Assembly: GCA_002400415.1 (NCBI GenBank) | Contig: DGQP01000002.1 | Span: 62,001-126,000 of the forward strand | DNA length: 64,000 bases | Source: Chitinophagaceae bacterium UBA4411 | GTDB lineage: Bacteria > Bacteroidota > Bacteroidia > Chitinophagales > Chitinophagaceae | Direction of reading: 5' to 3' | Shown: one piece after another, positions 26,101 through 33,455 of the stretch | How the letters are laid out: each line of letters begins with the position of its first letter | How positions within the stretch are numbered: the first letter of the stretch is position 1 | The notes under the pieces: model-generated | The model's database searches: none | Told to the model about the DNA's origin: nothing | What the model saw: only the letters and a program-made list of their open reading frames with translations | Made by a program: the position numbers and the translations under genes

Positions 26101-27552
26101 AACAGTCTGCGCCATCGGCCTGAACATCTTTCCTTCAATACCCACTAAAGCAAGGATGGGCAAATACACAATCAGAATGATGATCTGTCCGAATACCGCC
26201 GAGTTCATCATTTTGCCTGAAGAATTCTCTACTTCTTCATCCATCTGGTTTTGCGTGATGCTGTTGTTCACTGCATATTGCCGGCTGTGGTATAAGCGGT
26301 GCATCACCGCTTCCACAATGATCACGGCTCCATCCACGATCAGCCCGAAATCAAGGGCGCCCAGGCTCATCAGGTTACCTGAAACACCAAACGTATTCAT
26401 CATGATAACAGCAAATAGCATGGAGAGCGGGATCACGGAGGCAACAATCAGCCCGGCCCGGAGATTGCCCAGGAAAATAACGAGGATAAAAATAACGATC
26501 AATGCTCCCTCGATCAGGTTCTTCTCCACCGTACCAATGGCATGGTCCACCATCTTTGTCCTGTCAAGAAAAGGTTCTATCCGCACCCCATCCGGCAAGG
26601 TTTTCTCTATCTGCCTGATCCTTTCTTTTACATTTTTAATGACTTCAGAAGAATTCCCGCCCTTCAGCATCATCACAACAGCTCCGGCCACTTCTCCTTC
26701 ATCATTAAAGCACATGGCGCCATACCGGACGGCTGTACCAATCCTTACCTCCGCAACATCTTTTATATAAACAGGGATGCCGGCAGCCGTATGCTTTACA
26801 AATATTTTCCCGATATCCTCAATACCTTTTGCAAGGCCTTCACTCCGTATGTATAATACAGTCGGGCCTTTTTCAATATAGGCGCCTCCCGTATTCTGGT
26901 TATTCTGTTCAAGTGCAGCAAATACATCACTGATTGATATACCCATGCTTTTCAGCCTTTCGCTGTTTACAGCTACTTCGAATTGCTTCAGGTTGCCGCC
27001 AAAGCTGCTGACGTCTGCCACACCCGGTGTACCCAGCAACTGGCGCCGGACGATCCAGTCCTGTATCGTTCTTAGTTCAGTTGCAGTGTATTTATCTTCG
27101 TATCCTTTTTCAGGCCGGACCGCATATTGAAATATTTCACCAAGGCCTGTCGTAACCGGTCCTAAAGACGGGTTACCGGCATCAGCAGGAATTTCAGAAC
27201 GCACCTGCTGCAAACGTTCAGATACCTGCTGCCTTGCCCAATACACATCCGTATTATCATCGAATACAATGGTGACAAGTGATAAGCCAAACCGGGAGAA
27301 AGAACGGATCTCAATGATACCGGGTATATTGGCCGTTGCCTGTTCTACAGGAAATGTAATTAAACGTTCTACTTCAGGGGCGGCTAATGATGGTGATACC
27401 GTGATCACCTGTACCTGGTTATTGGTAATATCCGGAACAGCATCAATAGGCAGTTTGGTAAACGAATAGGCGCCCCAGCCCAATAGTCCCAATAGCAATA
27501 GCCCAATGATCAGCTTATTCCGTATGGAAAAGCGGATGATATGATTAAGCAT
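23173..27552 (-). CDS. Heavy-metal RND efflux pump (CzcA family) fused to a TolC-like outer-membrane channel domain
   Basis: 1459 aa. Residues 1 to about 1035 are a complete HME-type RND pump: FSIRNKLIIGLLLLGLL, TNNQVQVITVSPSLAAPEVERLI, GALDFGLIVDGAVIIVEAV in TM4, and repeated membrane blocks to LVLLPVLYMW. The TM4 signature DFG..VDGAV matches the divalent-cation (Zn/Co/Cd/Ni) class rather than the CusA copper form with its MVDAAIVM-like segment. After a charged linker and a new hydrophobic stretch (IILLLLSSTVALAQ), residues about 1060-1459 resemble a TolC/CusC outer-membrane factor (LEEMLQLAGKQNLAIQSL, coiled-coil pairs, final ITNTEIEYLTGK). Pump and channel as one polypeptide is an unusual topology that would require processing or an internal signal. 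Confidence 0.9.
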   Translation of the reverse strand: MLNHIIRFSIRNKLIIGLLLLGLLGWGAYSFTKLPIDAVPDITNNQVQVITVSPSLAAPEVERLITFPVEQATANIPGIIEIRSFSRFGLSLVTIVFDDNTDVYWARQQVSERLQQVRSEIPADAGNPSLGPVTTGLGEIFQYAVRPEKGYEDKYTATELRTIQDWIVRRQLLGTPGVADVSSFGGNLKQFEVAVNSERLKSMGISISDVFAALEQNNQNTGGAYIEKGPTVLYIRSEGLAKGIEDIGKIFVKHTAAGIPVYIKDVAEVRIGTAVRYGAMCFNDEGEVAGAVVMMLKGGNSSEVIKNVKERIRQIEKTLPDGVRIEPFLDRTKMVDHAIGTVEKNLIEGALIVIFILVIFLGNLRAGLIVASVIPLSMLFAVIMMNTFGVSGNLMSLGALDFGLIVDGAVIIVEAVMHRLYHSRQYAVNNSITQNQMDEEVENSSGKMMNSAVFGQIIILIVYLPILALVGIEGKMFRPMAQTVSFALIGAFILSLTYVPMITSLFLSKKMKHRENFSDKMMKWIQKLYEPALKKALAFPGIVTGIVIVVFVFAVFILSRLGGEFIPKLEEGDFAVDTRLLTGSSLSQTIESTQKTAGILLKKFPEVQKVVTKIGSGEIPTDPMPVEASDMMVILKDKSEWTSAKTFDELANKMSKALEDVPGITAGFQYPVQMRFNELMTGARQDVVCKIFGENLDTLAAYSKKLADVVNTVDGARDLYVETVTGLPQIVINYNRDAMSHYQLHIADVNRVIRTAFAGESTGMVYENERRFDLVVRLNQQSRKDLADVQNLLIATPAGTQIPLYQVATVEIKEGPNQIQREDAKRRIVVGFNVRGKDVQTVVTELSKKVDARLQLPSGYYITYGGQFENLVEAKKRLSIALPLALLLIFIMLYFAFGKLKYGVLIFSAIPLSAIGGVLALWILGMPFSISAGVGFIALFGVAVLNGIVLITEFNRLKNQGMHDLKFIIMEGTKVRLRPVLMTASVASLGFLPMALSQGAGAEVQRPLATVVIGGLITATFLTLVLLPVLYMWIEKEKPKKTRRKQPVEPATIILLLLSSTVALAQNPEGKKMKLEEMLQLAGKQNLAIQSLQKESAYWKQLQAAVAELPKTQLAAEYGNINSLNNDTRFLLSQSFSLPVVYKRQKEFYQASGQTQMAMISWKQQELNKEVKLVFWQMSDLLARRQLLVKLDSVYSRVLQAAALRLKAGETNTLEKVTVEAQVQQLKVQQQQLQADIIIAQQKLQWLLNTDEKLLPDYTEDERAGIVLADTAAVSNHPLIKFREQQVVLAGSQTALDRNKLAPDIAAGYNNMSIVGYQSPDGITQKYYGSGSRFSSVSLTMAVPLFNKAARNKVKAGRLNEEVARMNVKVTDQQLKSQLLQLAEEQHKRQQQLSYYQQQGLAQSELIISHAKQNFEKGQISYLEWTMLMNNAVGIQLAHLDAVQQLHITNTEIEYLTGK

Positions 27553-27603
27553 AACAATTTTTACTGGTTCAGTAAATCAGGTTTGATAACAAAACTTATA
27601 TGA

Positions 27604-28035
27604 TTAACTGAAGCGGGGAGGCTGAAAAATATCAAAGGAAGCCAACTGAGGTTTATTTTCTTCCTTGTAAACAGTGAACTGGCGGGGTAATGGTTTAGGT
27701 GTAGCCAGTTCTATAGCGGAAAGATGAAATTCACAAATGCTTGTCGCAGCCATTGAACTGCACTCAGGATTCCGGAGAGGCAGTTGCTGGTCTTTATCAA
27801 AATCACTGTCCTTTACCATTTTCTCCAGGTAGTGTATTTTGAGGAATGCCCAGATGCTGATATGCTTGTCTTCCTGCCTGTGCTCACGGAAATGTTCAAT
27901 CAGCAAAGGAAATTTCACTAACTGGTGCAATTCAGTATAAGAGAACAGGTAGATGGATACAAATAATATGGCTGTTATCTTTTTCAGGCACCCAAAGATA
28001 AAAAAACAAGCCGATAGTTCCGTGACAAAAATCAC
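27604..28035 (-). CDS. Small metal-cluster-associated protein of unknown function
   Basis: 143 aa, probably starting at GTG 28035; the hydrophobic segment at 15-32 is likely a signal peptide. The core ELHQLVKFPLLIEHFREHRQ followed by SIWAFLKIHYLEKM and the acidic SDFDKDQQLPL recurs in small proteins next to metal-efflux genes in Bacteroidota, to my recollection. Histidine content in the core suggests metal binding, but no defined site can be named. It lies between the TonB receptor gene (4 nt gap) and the efflux pump, so it is part of the same operon. Confidence 0.7.
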   Translation of the reverse strand: MIFVTELSACFFIFGCLKKITAILFVSIYLFSYTELHQLVKFPLLIEHFREHRQEDKHISIWAFLKIHYLEKMVKDSDFDKDQQLPLRNPECSSMAATSICEFHLSAIELATPKPLPRQFTVYKEENKPQLASFDIFQPPRFS

Positions 28036-28039
28036 TGCT

Positions 28040-30325
28040 TTATTTCAGGGTCAGCCGGAGGCCTCCAAAAAAACGTATGCCCTGGTTAGGTGCATAGACA
28101 TAAGTGGGATCGAAACTGAGCGCATACGGATTTTCTGCCGTGGCCAGGATATTACCATTCCCGTCATATTCCAGTTTTTTATCAAACGGGTCATGTGAAC
28201 GGGCTATGATAAAAGGAGTATTTTTTGCCGGGGTCCAGTTCAGTAAGTTTTTGATTCCTGCAAACAGTTCCAGCTTTGTATTCAGCAGTTTGCTGAACTG
28301 GATATTCTGGATACTCCATACAGGTGAAGAGGCTGGTCTTGGATCTGTTTTGGATAATAAAGGTAACCGCATCGGCCCGTAAATATTACCGGTATAATCA
28401 ATCGTTAACCGTAATGCAGGAATTGTATAGGTAAGAGCCCAGGTACCACTCCATTTCTCTGTTAATACAGGTTGTTGTTTTAGCTTCCTGCCCTGATCAT
28501 TCAGCTCTGTTTTTTCAATATCCTGGATCGTTATCCCGATAAGACTTTTGAAGCGATGCCCTTTATTTAATTCAAGATTCAGTGTCATTCCTTTCGATGC
28601 AGCATACCCGTCAAGGTTTTTATAAATAATCTTATTGGGGTCTGTATCATAATCAGGGATGATCTGGTTGGTGAAATGTGAATACCAGGCAGAGGCGTCA
28701 ATATTCAATGATACCTGCTCCCATTTTTTAAACCAGGTATAATTCAGGTTGACATTATAACTTCTTTCCGGCTTCAGCGATTCTTTGACTTCCACGGCCC
28801 TTGCCCCGGTCAGTGCTGCATGCTCTTCTGTAAACAAGCTCACCACCCGGAAACCGGTTCCTGCATTTAGGCGAAAGGTCTGCCGTTCTTTCGGACTCCA
28901 TTTCCAGGCCAGTCTTGGTGTGAAAATTCCCTTATGAACCGGATGATGATCATAACGGAGCCCCAGCAACAATAAATGTTTTGTATGCAGTTTCCATTCA
29001 TCTTGCAAAAAAACGCCGGGTATAACATAATTATCAGGATTATTTAATCCTGTAAGGGTGTCCATTGTTGCAGTTGAATTATCATCATAATAATTATAAC
29101 GGCCGGCCAGTCCTGCCAGTAATGAGTGCGACATGCCGGCCTGCTTATCCCAGATTAATTGTGCAAAGCCGGTCTTTTGTTTTCCCCTATAAGGCGTTGT
29201 CCCGTAATAAGAGTCCTGATCATGGCTGGTGGCAGAAAAAGAAAAGAATATTTTTTCCTGTACCGGCAATTGATAATTCCCGATCAGTTCCACCCGGTTC
29301 GTATAAATGCTTTCGCCATAAAGGCTATCAGATCCCCGAAACATTCTGTTCCACCGCATATCGCCCCCCCAGCGGTCCTCATAAAAATAACGGGCGGCCA
29401 GCGTGGCAACACGGTTCTTCTTTCTTTCAAAACTCAGTTTATTGAATACAGAAATACGGTGCTGCAAAGTAACATCCGTGAACTGGTCCTTATTCTTGTC
29501 CAGCGGATGCTGGTAATTGAAATAGTTTATTCCCAATAAAGAAGATATCTTTTTGCCGGGTTTTATTTTCAAGCCGATATCAACTGTATGCTCCAGCCAG
29601 TTTGTTGTCATTAAATTGGCCGCAAACAACGGCGCTTTACCGGGTGATTTAGTAATGATATTAATTAAACCACCGATTGCTTCAGAGCCGTATAAGCCTG
29701 AAGCAGGCCCTTTCACGATTTCGATACGGTCAATCAGTTGCGTGGGAATACCAAATAATCCATACACTGAAGCAAGGCTGCTGACAACCGGCATACCGTC
29801 AATGGTAATCATCGTATAGGGACCTTCCAATCCGTTGATATGGATGTCTCCGGTATTGCAAACACTGCAGTTCAACTGCGGCCGCACACCATTTACATTT
29901 TGCAGGGATTCAAAAATACTGGGCGAAGGGTTCTTTTTTAAAAACTGGGGCGTATAAACTTCCACCGCTACCGGGCTCTCTGATCTCCTCACCGCCTTCA
30001 TCGTACCCGTAACCACGACTCCTTCCAGTTCTTTTTGCAGAAGAGTCATGGAGATAGTAAGGTATTTTTTATCCGCGGGGTATATCTTTCTTATTTCAAA
30101 ACCTGTCACCGTGACCAGTAACGAATCAGCATCACTAATATCAATTAAAAATTTCCCATTCTTGTCACTGATTACTGAACGAAGGGAAATACTGGTACTG
30201 ACAGTTGCCCCCGCTATGCGTTCACCGGTCTGCTCATGCACTATTTCTCCCTGCACAGAACGCTGTGCAAAAAGGCCTGCCTGTAACAGGAACAGGATAA
30301 AAAATAAAAAAGGTTTTCGTTTCAT
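28040..30325 (-). CDS. TonB-dependent receptor of the metal-efflux operon
   Basis: 761 aa from ATG 30325; a TTG two codons upstream is in frame. A signal peptide (FFILFLLQAGLFAQ) is followed by a carboxypeptidase-D regulatory-like domain (about 25-105, GEIVHEQTGERIAGATVST), a plug domain (about 110-225: RRSESPVAVEVYTPQFL, NGVRPQLNCSVCNTGDIHIN, GLYGSEAIGGLINI) and a 22-strand barrel to the C-terminal GGLRLTLK. The plug contains a CSVCNTGDIHINGLEG motif whose CxxC is typical of receptors in copper or related metal clusters. It likely imports a metal complex. Its start lies just downstream of a 42-bp palindrome that probably serves as its operator. Confidence 0.88.
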   Translation of the reverse strand: MKRKPFLFFILFLLQAGLFAQRSVQGEIVHEQTGERIAGATVSTSISLRSVISDKNGKFLIDISDADSLLVTVTGFEIRKIYPADKKYLTISMTLLQKELEGVVVTGTMKAVRRSESPVAVEVYTPQFLKKNPSPSIFESLQNVNGVRPQLNCSVCNTGDIHINGLEGPYTMITIDGMPVVSSLASVYGLFGIPTQLIDRIEIVKGPASGLYGSEAIGGLINIITKSPGKAPLFAANLMTTNWLEHTVDIGLKIKPGKKISSLLGINYFNYQHPLDKNKDQFTDVTLQHRISVFNKLSFERKKNRVATLAARYFYEDRWGGDMRWNRMFRGSDSLYGESIYTNRVELIGNYQLPVQEKIFFSFSATSHDQDSYYGTTPYRGKQKTGFAQLIWDKQAGMSHSLLAGLAGRYNYYDDNSTATMDTLTGLNNPDNYVIPGVFLQDEWKLHTKHLLLLGLRYDHHPVHKGIFTPRLAWKWSPKERQTFRLNAGTGFRVVSLFTEEHAALTGARAVEVKESLKPERSYNVNLNYTWFKKWEQVSLNIDASAWYSHFTNQIIPDYDTDPNKIIYKNLDGYAASKGMTLNLELNKGHRFKSLIGITIQDIEKTELNDQGRKLKQQPVLTEKWSGTWALTYTIPALRLTIDYTGNIYGPMRLPLLSKTDPRPASSPVWSIQNIQFSKLLNTKLELFAGIKNLLNWTPAKNTPFIIARSHDPFDKKLEYDGNGNILATAENPYALSFDPTYVYAPNQGIRFFGGLRLTLK

Positions 30326-30334
30326 ATTCAACCC

Positions 30335-30376
30335 GGCTAAACAAATTTTTAGACTTGTCTAAATAATTGTTTAGCC
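30335..30376 (-). promoter_or_regulatory. 42-bp near-perfect palindromic operator upstream of the TonB receptor gene
   Basis: Centre at 30355/30356; 18 of 20 arm positions pair. The outer half-sites are GGCTAAACAA / TTGTTTAGCC and the inner dyad is TTTAGAC-TT-GTCTAAA. It starts 9 nt upstream of the ATG and overlaps the -7 element (TATATTTG on the minus strand, 30376-30383). The TTAGAC/GTCTAA form recalls operators of metal-dependent repressors of the DtxR/MntR kind; this resemblance is only by eye. No repressor gene of that family is in the window. Confidence 0.7.
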
Positions 30377-30408
30377 AAATATAATACTATTCCCTTTATA
30401 TGACCAAA
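30376..30408 (-). promoter_or_regulatory. Bacteroidota-type promoter of the TonB receptor / efflux operon
   Basis: On the minus strand TTTG (30405-30408) is followed after 21 nt by TATATTTG (30376-30383), matching the Bacteroidota housekeeping consensus TTTG-N19-TAnnTTTG with slightly long spacing. The operator palindrome begins at the -7 element, so a bound repressor would block polymerase. Confidence 0.55.
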
Positions 30409-30433
30409 AAGAAAAGGCAGCTTTATTGCTGCC
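30406..30433 (-). terminator. Intrinsic terminator upstream of the efflux operon
   Basis: Stem GGCAGC / GCTGCC (30416-30421 and 30428-30433). On the minus strand it is followed by TTTTCTTTTT. It separates transcripts coming from the barrel-protein gene at 30594 from the efflux operon promoter, which lies directly beyond. Confidence 0.7.
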
Positions 30434-30459
30434 CTGTTTTAAAAGAGTATGTCCTTTTA

Positions 30460-30543
30460 CTACTGCTGCCGCACTCCCTTCCTGACAAACAGGTAATTAA
30501 CCAGGTAAGCCGTATTAAAACCGGCCAGTAATCCCGGTAACAT
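30460..30543 (-). pseudogene. Tiny membrane-protein frame, probably a gene remnant
   Basis: A 27-codon frame (MLPGLLAGFNTAYLVNY and then LFVRKGVRQQ) stays open 6 codons further upstream to a stop (AIFWKG...). It encodes one hydrophobic helix followed by basic residues. It lies between the barrel-protein gene and the terminator at 30406. It may be a very small membrane protein or the tail of a deleted membrane protein; nothing decides between these. Confidence 0.3.
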
Positions 30544-30593
30544 TCCTTTCCAGAAAATCGCTCACGCAGGTGTTGGTGATTTATAAAAATAAT

Positions 30594-31973
30594 TTAGTGC
30601 GTATGCATAGACGGCCTTAGCTGAAAATAAAACTGGAAGCCAACCGGCATGTTCCCATATAGAACTTTCAATTCCTCTGCCGGCATATTCAGTGTAATTT
30701 TTGTTCCGGCAGTCAGTTCAATATTTGATTTATTGAATAAACTCCGGTTATAACCAACAGAAAAACTATGCACATTAAAAGCAGCATGCCCCAATTGGTT
30801 CTCCAGGTCAAGTTCCTCCGCTGATTTCTGAATGAACTCATACCGGCTGAATACTGCATTTTTCCTGAACTGGAAATTTTCTTCCAGCAAAACAGAATGT
30901 TCCTTATGATCAGGACCTTTATCATTCAGTCCCCAGATCAAAGTGGCATTGAGATGCTGACCGGCCCGCATTTTCTTTGCATATAAAACGGAAGCGGTTG
31001 TCCGGGTAATATCCACACCGGGCTCCAATGCTTCCGGCTCTTTAATAAATCCCTGGGAGAACTGCAGCGCCCAGTTCTCAGTTGGATTCCAGGATACACG
31101 ATAAGAATAACTATTGAGTTTGATCTTATCAAAATCATACCGGTCCTCATCCGGCTCACGGCCATTGAAAACAGAACCTTCCAGTTTCAACTGCTTGAAC
31201 CGGAAACCAAGTGTTCCCACTCCAAACGTAATATGCGTGGCATCCTGCCAATGATGACCCAAGGGCGCATCCGGGTCATTCATCGCCGATACACGGTGCA
31301 TAAAGGCGGGAGCACCTAAGGCCGGTTCACCGGGATAACCGATATAACCAAATATATCCATGTCTTTGTTGATCATTTGTGTATAGCCAATACTTAATGC
31401 GGAAAAAAGATCATGGGGGTGCTGCCGGTCAACCAGTCGTTTTCCTTTCCAGGTTTCACCGGATTGAAATAATAACGGGTAACCATTTCCTGTTTCTGTC
31501 AGTGCGTCCAGGCTGACCATGGCAGTTGCATTGAACAACCCTTTATCACCCACTTTCCTGTTCATCATTGTCATAAACCAGTTCGGAAAACTGAACCGCT
31601 GCCCTCCCCTTTTCCCGCTGTTAAATATATCTGCATTGGTATAGCGCATAAAAATATTGCCATGAAACATCCAGCTGGTATTACCTGTTTGTTTCATCCA
31701 CATATACATAGGGCTGGCATCCGGGTTCCAGGCCGTACCTGAAGCATTCCTGTTCATGGGCAGGTTCCGGGAATATGCATGTGAGGGCATTGCTTTCATC
31801 ATATCATGATCATGCTTTTTCATACCTGGCATTTTCATGGTATCCTTTACAGGCTGTTTCACCGGGGCATTCTTTTTAACTGTATCTGACGGTGCCGGGT
31901 GATGATCATGCTGGCCCAGCAGTGCATACGATAATAATAACCAGCAAGGTAGTATTAAGAGTATCTTTTTCAT
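30594..31973 (-). CDS. Outer-membrane beta-barrel protein with His/Met-rich N-terminus, metal-cluster associated
   Basis: 459 aa. A signal peptide (LLLSYALLGQ) is followed by a His- and Met-rich segment (HDHHPAPSD, MKMPGMKKHDHDMMKAMPSH, residues about 21-65), a composition used for copper or silver capture. The remainder has alternating strands and ends in an aromatic/His pattern (FYFQLRPSMHTH), typical of a barrel. No known name can be given. It is the last gene of the HMA block and is likely an outer-membrane sink or pore for the metal; that role is inferred from composition and neighbours. Confidence 0.75.
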   Translation of the reverse strand: MKKILLILPCWLLLSYALLGQHDHHPAPSDTVKKNAPVKQPVKDTMKMPGMKKHDHDMMKAMPSHAYSRNLPMNRNASGTAWNPDASPMYMWMKQTGNTSWMFHGNIFMRYTNADIFNSGKRGGQRFSFPNWFMTMMNRKVGDKGLFNATAMVSLDALTETGNGYPLLFQSGETWKGKRLVDRQHPHDLFSALSIGYTQMINKDMDIFGYIGYPGEPALGAPAFMHRVSAMNDPDAPLGHHWQDATHITFGVGTLGFRFKQLKLEGSVFNGREPDEDRYDFDKIKLNSYSYRVSWNPTENWALQFSQGFIKEPEALEPGVDITRTTASVLYAKKMRAGQHLNATLIWGLNDKGPDHKEHSVLLEENFQFRKNAVFSRYEFIQKSAEELDLENQLGHAAFNVHSFSVGYNRSLFNKSNIELTAGTKITLNMPAEELKVLYGNMPVGFQFYFQLRPSMHTH

Positions 31974-32034
31974 GTACAGCGATTTTCTTTATGAATAGTG
32001 CTTTAATAAATTGAAATATTTTTCCACTGATCTT

Positions 32035-32763
32035 TTACAACATCGTGATCAGCATTGTTGCACTCATTATCACCATCAGCAGGTCTTCAAATAAGGTTAC
32101 CTTACTTAAGGGTAGTTTGATGACCGTACCCAGGCAGGCACATTGAAAACTGGTTTTCCTGAGCAGGCTCTGTACAACACCCACGGTACTGACAGCCATA
32201 ACAACTAAAGTAATAGCATTAACGGTCAAAGGTTCGAGCCCGGTTAGGAAAGCAATACCCAGCCCCAGTTCAATGAATGCATAGATATACCCCCAGGCAG
32301 GAAATTGTTTCGCCACCACATCATAGCTTTGGTAACCTTCTGCAAACCCTTTCAGGTTCATCAGCTTGAAAAAAGAAAACACAAAAAAGAACCCTGCCAT
32401 AAAATGGCTCATCCACTGCATCCGGTTAAAGGATCCTTTTACAACCTGTACTAAAATAGAAATGCCGGCTATATAACCAAAGATCAAAAAAATAGGCAGG
32501 TACGATGGTTTATCTGTATCTGTTGCCTCAATCACCGGATGCCCTGAATGAACTGCTGCATCGGTGATCTGGTAAGGGCCCGCCTTACTGACAGCTTCCT
32601 GCAATACAGAAGTACTGATATGCCTGCTCATGCTGATTATAGCCTGTGGGGAACTGAGTTTAATTTCAGCACCAGTTATATCACCCAGTTTCAGTAATTC
32701 ATTTTTAACCCGGGCCACACAACTGCCGCAGGTCATCCCGGTTATCTGGTATTCATGTGTCAT
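32035..32763 (-). CDS. HMA-domain / MauE-like membrane fusion protein
   Basis: 242 aa. The N-terminal heavy-metal-associated domain (residues 1-65) has GMTCGSC with Cys12 and Cys15. A linker (65-85) leads to four or five membrane helices (about 88-242) resembling MauE/DoxX-type proteins (FKLMNLKGFAEGYQSYDVVAKQ, YAFIELGLGIAFL). An additional FQCACLGT motif late in the protein is the conserved Cys pair of MauE-type redox helpers. A metallochaperone fused to a thiol-redox membrane protein fits delivery of copper or assistance in disulfide chemistry in the envelope (inference). It is downstream of the AraC-type regulator gene. Confidence 0.82.
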   Translation of the reverse strand: MTHEYQITGMTCGSCVARVKNELLKLGDITGAEIKLSSPQAIISMSRHISTSVLQEAVSKAGPYQITDAAVHSGHPVIEATDTDKPSYLPIFLIFGYIAGISILVQVVKGSFNRMQWMSHFMAGFFFVFSFFKLMNLKGFAEGYQSYDVVAKQFPAWGYIYAFIELGLGIAFLTGLEPLTVNAITLVVMAVSTVGVVQSLLRKTSFQCACLGTVIKLPLSKVTLFEDLLMVIMSATMLITML

Positions 32764-32848
32764 CGTTTAAAATTTATAACACAAATCTCCGGCGGGAAGA
32801 AGGGCAGCCTGTTATATAATTGTGAGTATCTGTTATATCATTTGCACG

Positions 32849-33415
32849 TCAGAGCTTATCCAGCGGGCTCCGGTGATGATCTTTCAGCTTCTTAAACTGG
32901 GAGGGAGTAAACCCGGTGACCTTTTTAAACTGAGCAGACAAATGGGCCACGCTGCTGTAACCCAATTTAAAAGCCATTTCATTGAGGGTAAATTCATCGT
33001 ATACCAGCCACTCCTTTACCTTTTCGATCTTTTGTAAAATGAAATACTGTTCGATCGTGGTATTTTCTATGGAAGAGAACAGGTTACTCAGGTAATGGTA
33101 GTCTCTATACAATTTAGAAGAAAGATAAACTGACAGATTTTGTTTCATCTCATCTAATTCACCATAATGCACCAATTGCACGATGGCCTGTTTCACTTCT
33201 TCCACCAGTTTTGCTTTTTGATCATCCAGCCATTCAAAACCTTCAGCAAGCAAGGCCTTCCTGATTTGTAATTCCTGCTCCATGGCAAGTTCTCCCGGTG
33301 TTTCCACTTTGCCAAGATGAACGGCAACCGGGGTAATACCAGCTTCACGGAAAATGCCCGTTACCGTTTTCAGGCAACGGGCACATACCATATTTTTTAT
33401 ATTATATACGGACAT
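32849..33415 (-). CDS. AraC-family regulator with N-terminal HMA-like metal-binding domain
   Basis: 188 aa. Residues 1-75 look like a degenerate HMA fold: IKNMVCARCLKTV gives Cys11 and Cys14 and replaces the usual AraC ligand domain. A helical linker follows, then a C-terminal AraC/XylS double helix-turn-helix (about 108-180, with LNEMAFKLGYSSVAHLSAQFKKVTG as the second HTH; given here in shorter parts: LNEMAFKLGY, SSVAHLSAQFKK, GFTPSQFKKL). It is a cytoplasmic regulator probably sensing a thiophilic metal directly through its CxxC. It is embedded between the TonB receptor and the HMA-MauE genes on the same strand, so it likely controls this block. Confidence 0.82.
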   Translation of the reverse strand: MSVYNIKNMVCARCLKTVTGIFREAGITPVAVHLGKVETPGELAMEQELQIRKALLAEGFEWLDDQKAKLVEEVKQAIVQLVHYGELDEMKQNLSVYLSSKLYRDYHYLSNLFSSIENTTIEQYFILQKIEKVKEWLVYDEFTLNEMAFKLGYSSVAHLSAQFKKVTGFTPSQFKKLKDHHRSPLDKL

Positions 33416-33455
33416 AGTTTATGAACTGGTATCCCGATTTAAAAACAACGAATTT

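Noticed and set aside
26063..26770. Long plus-strand frame opposite the efflux pump gene (also 25523-26062 and 20187-20594 opposite tex)
   Set aside because: Shadow frames of highly biased coding sequence with no family features and low-complexity Ser/Thr/Ile composition.
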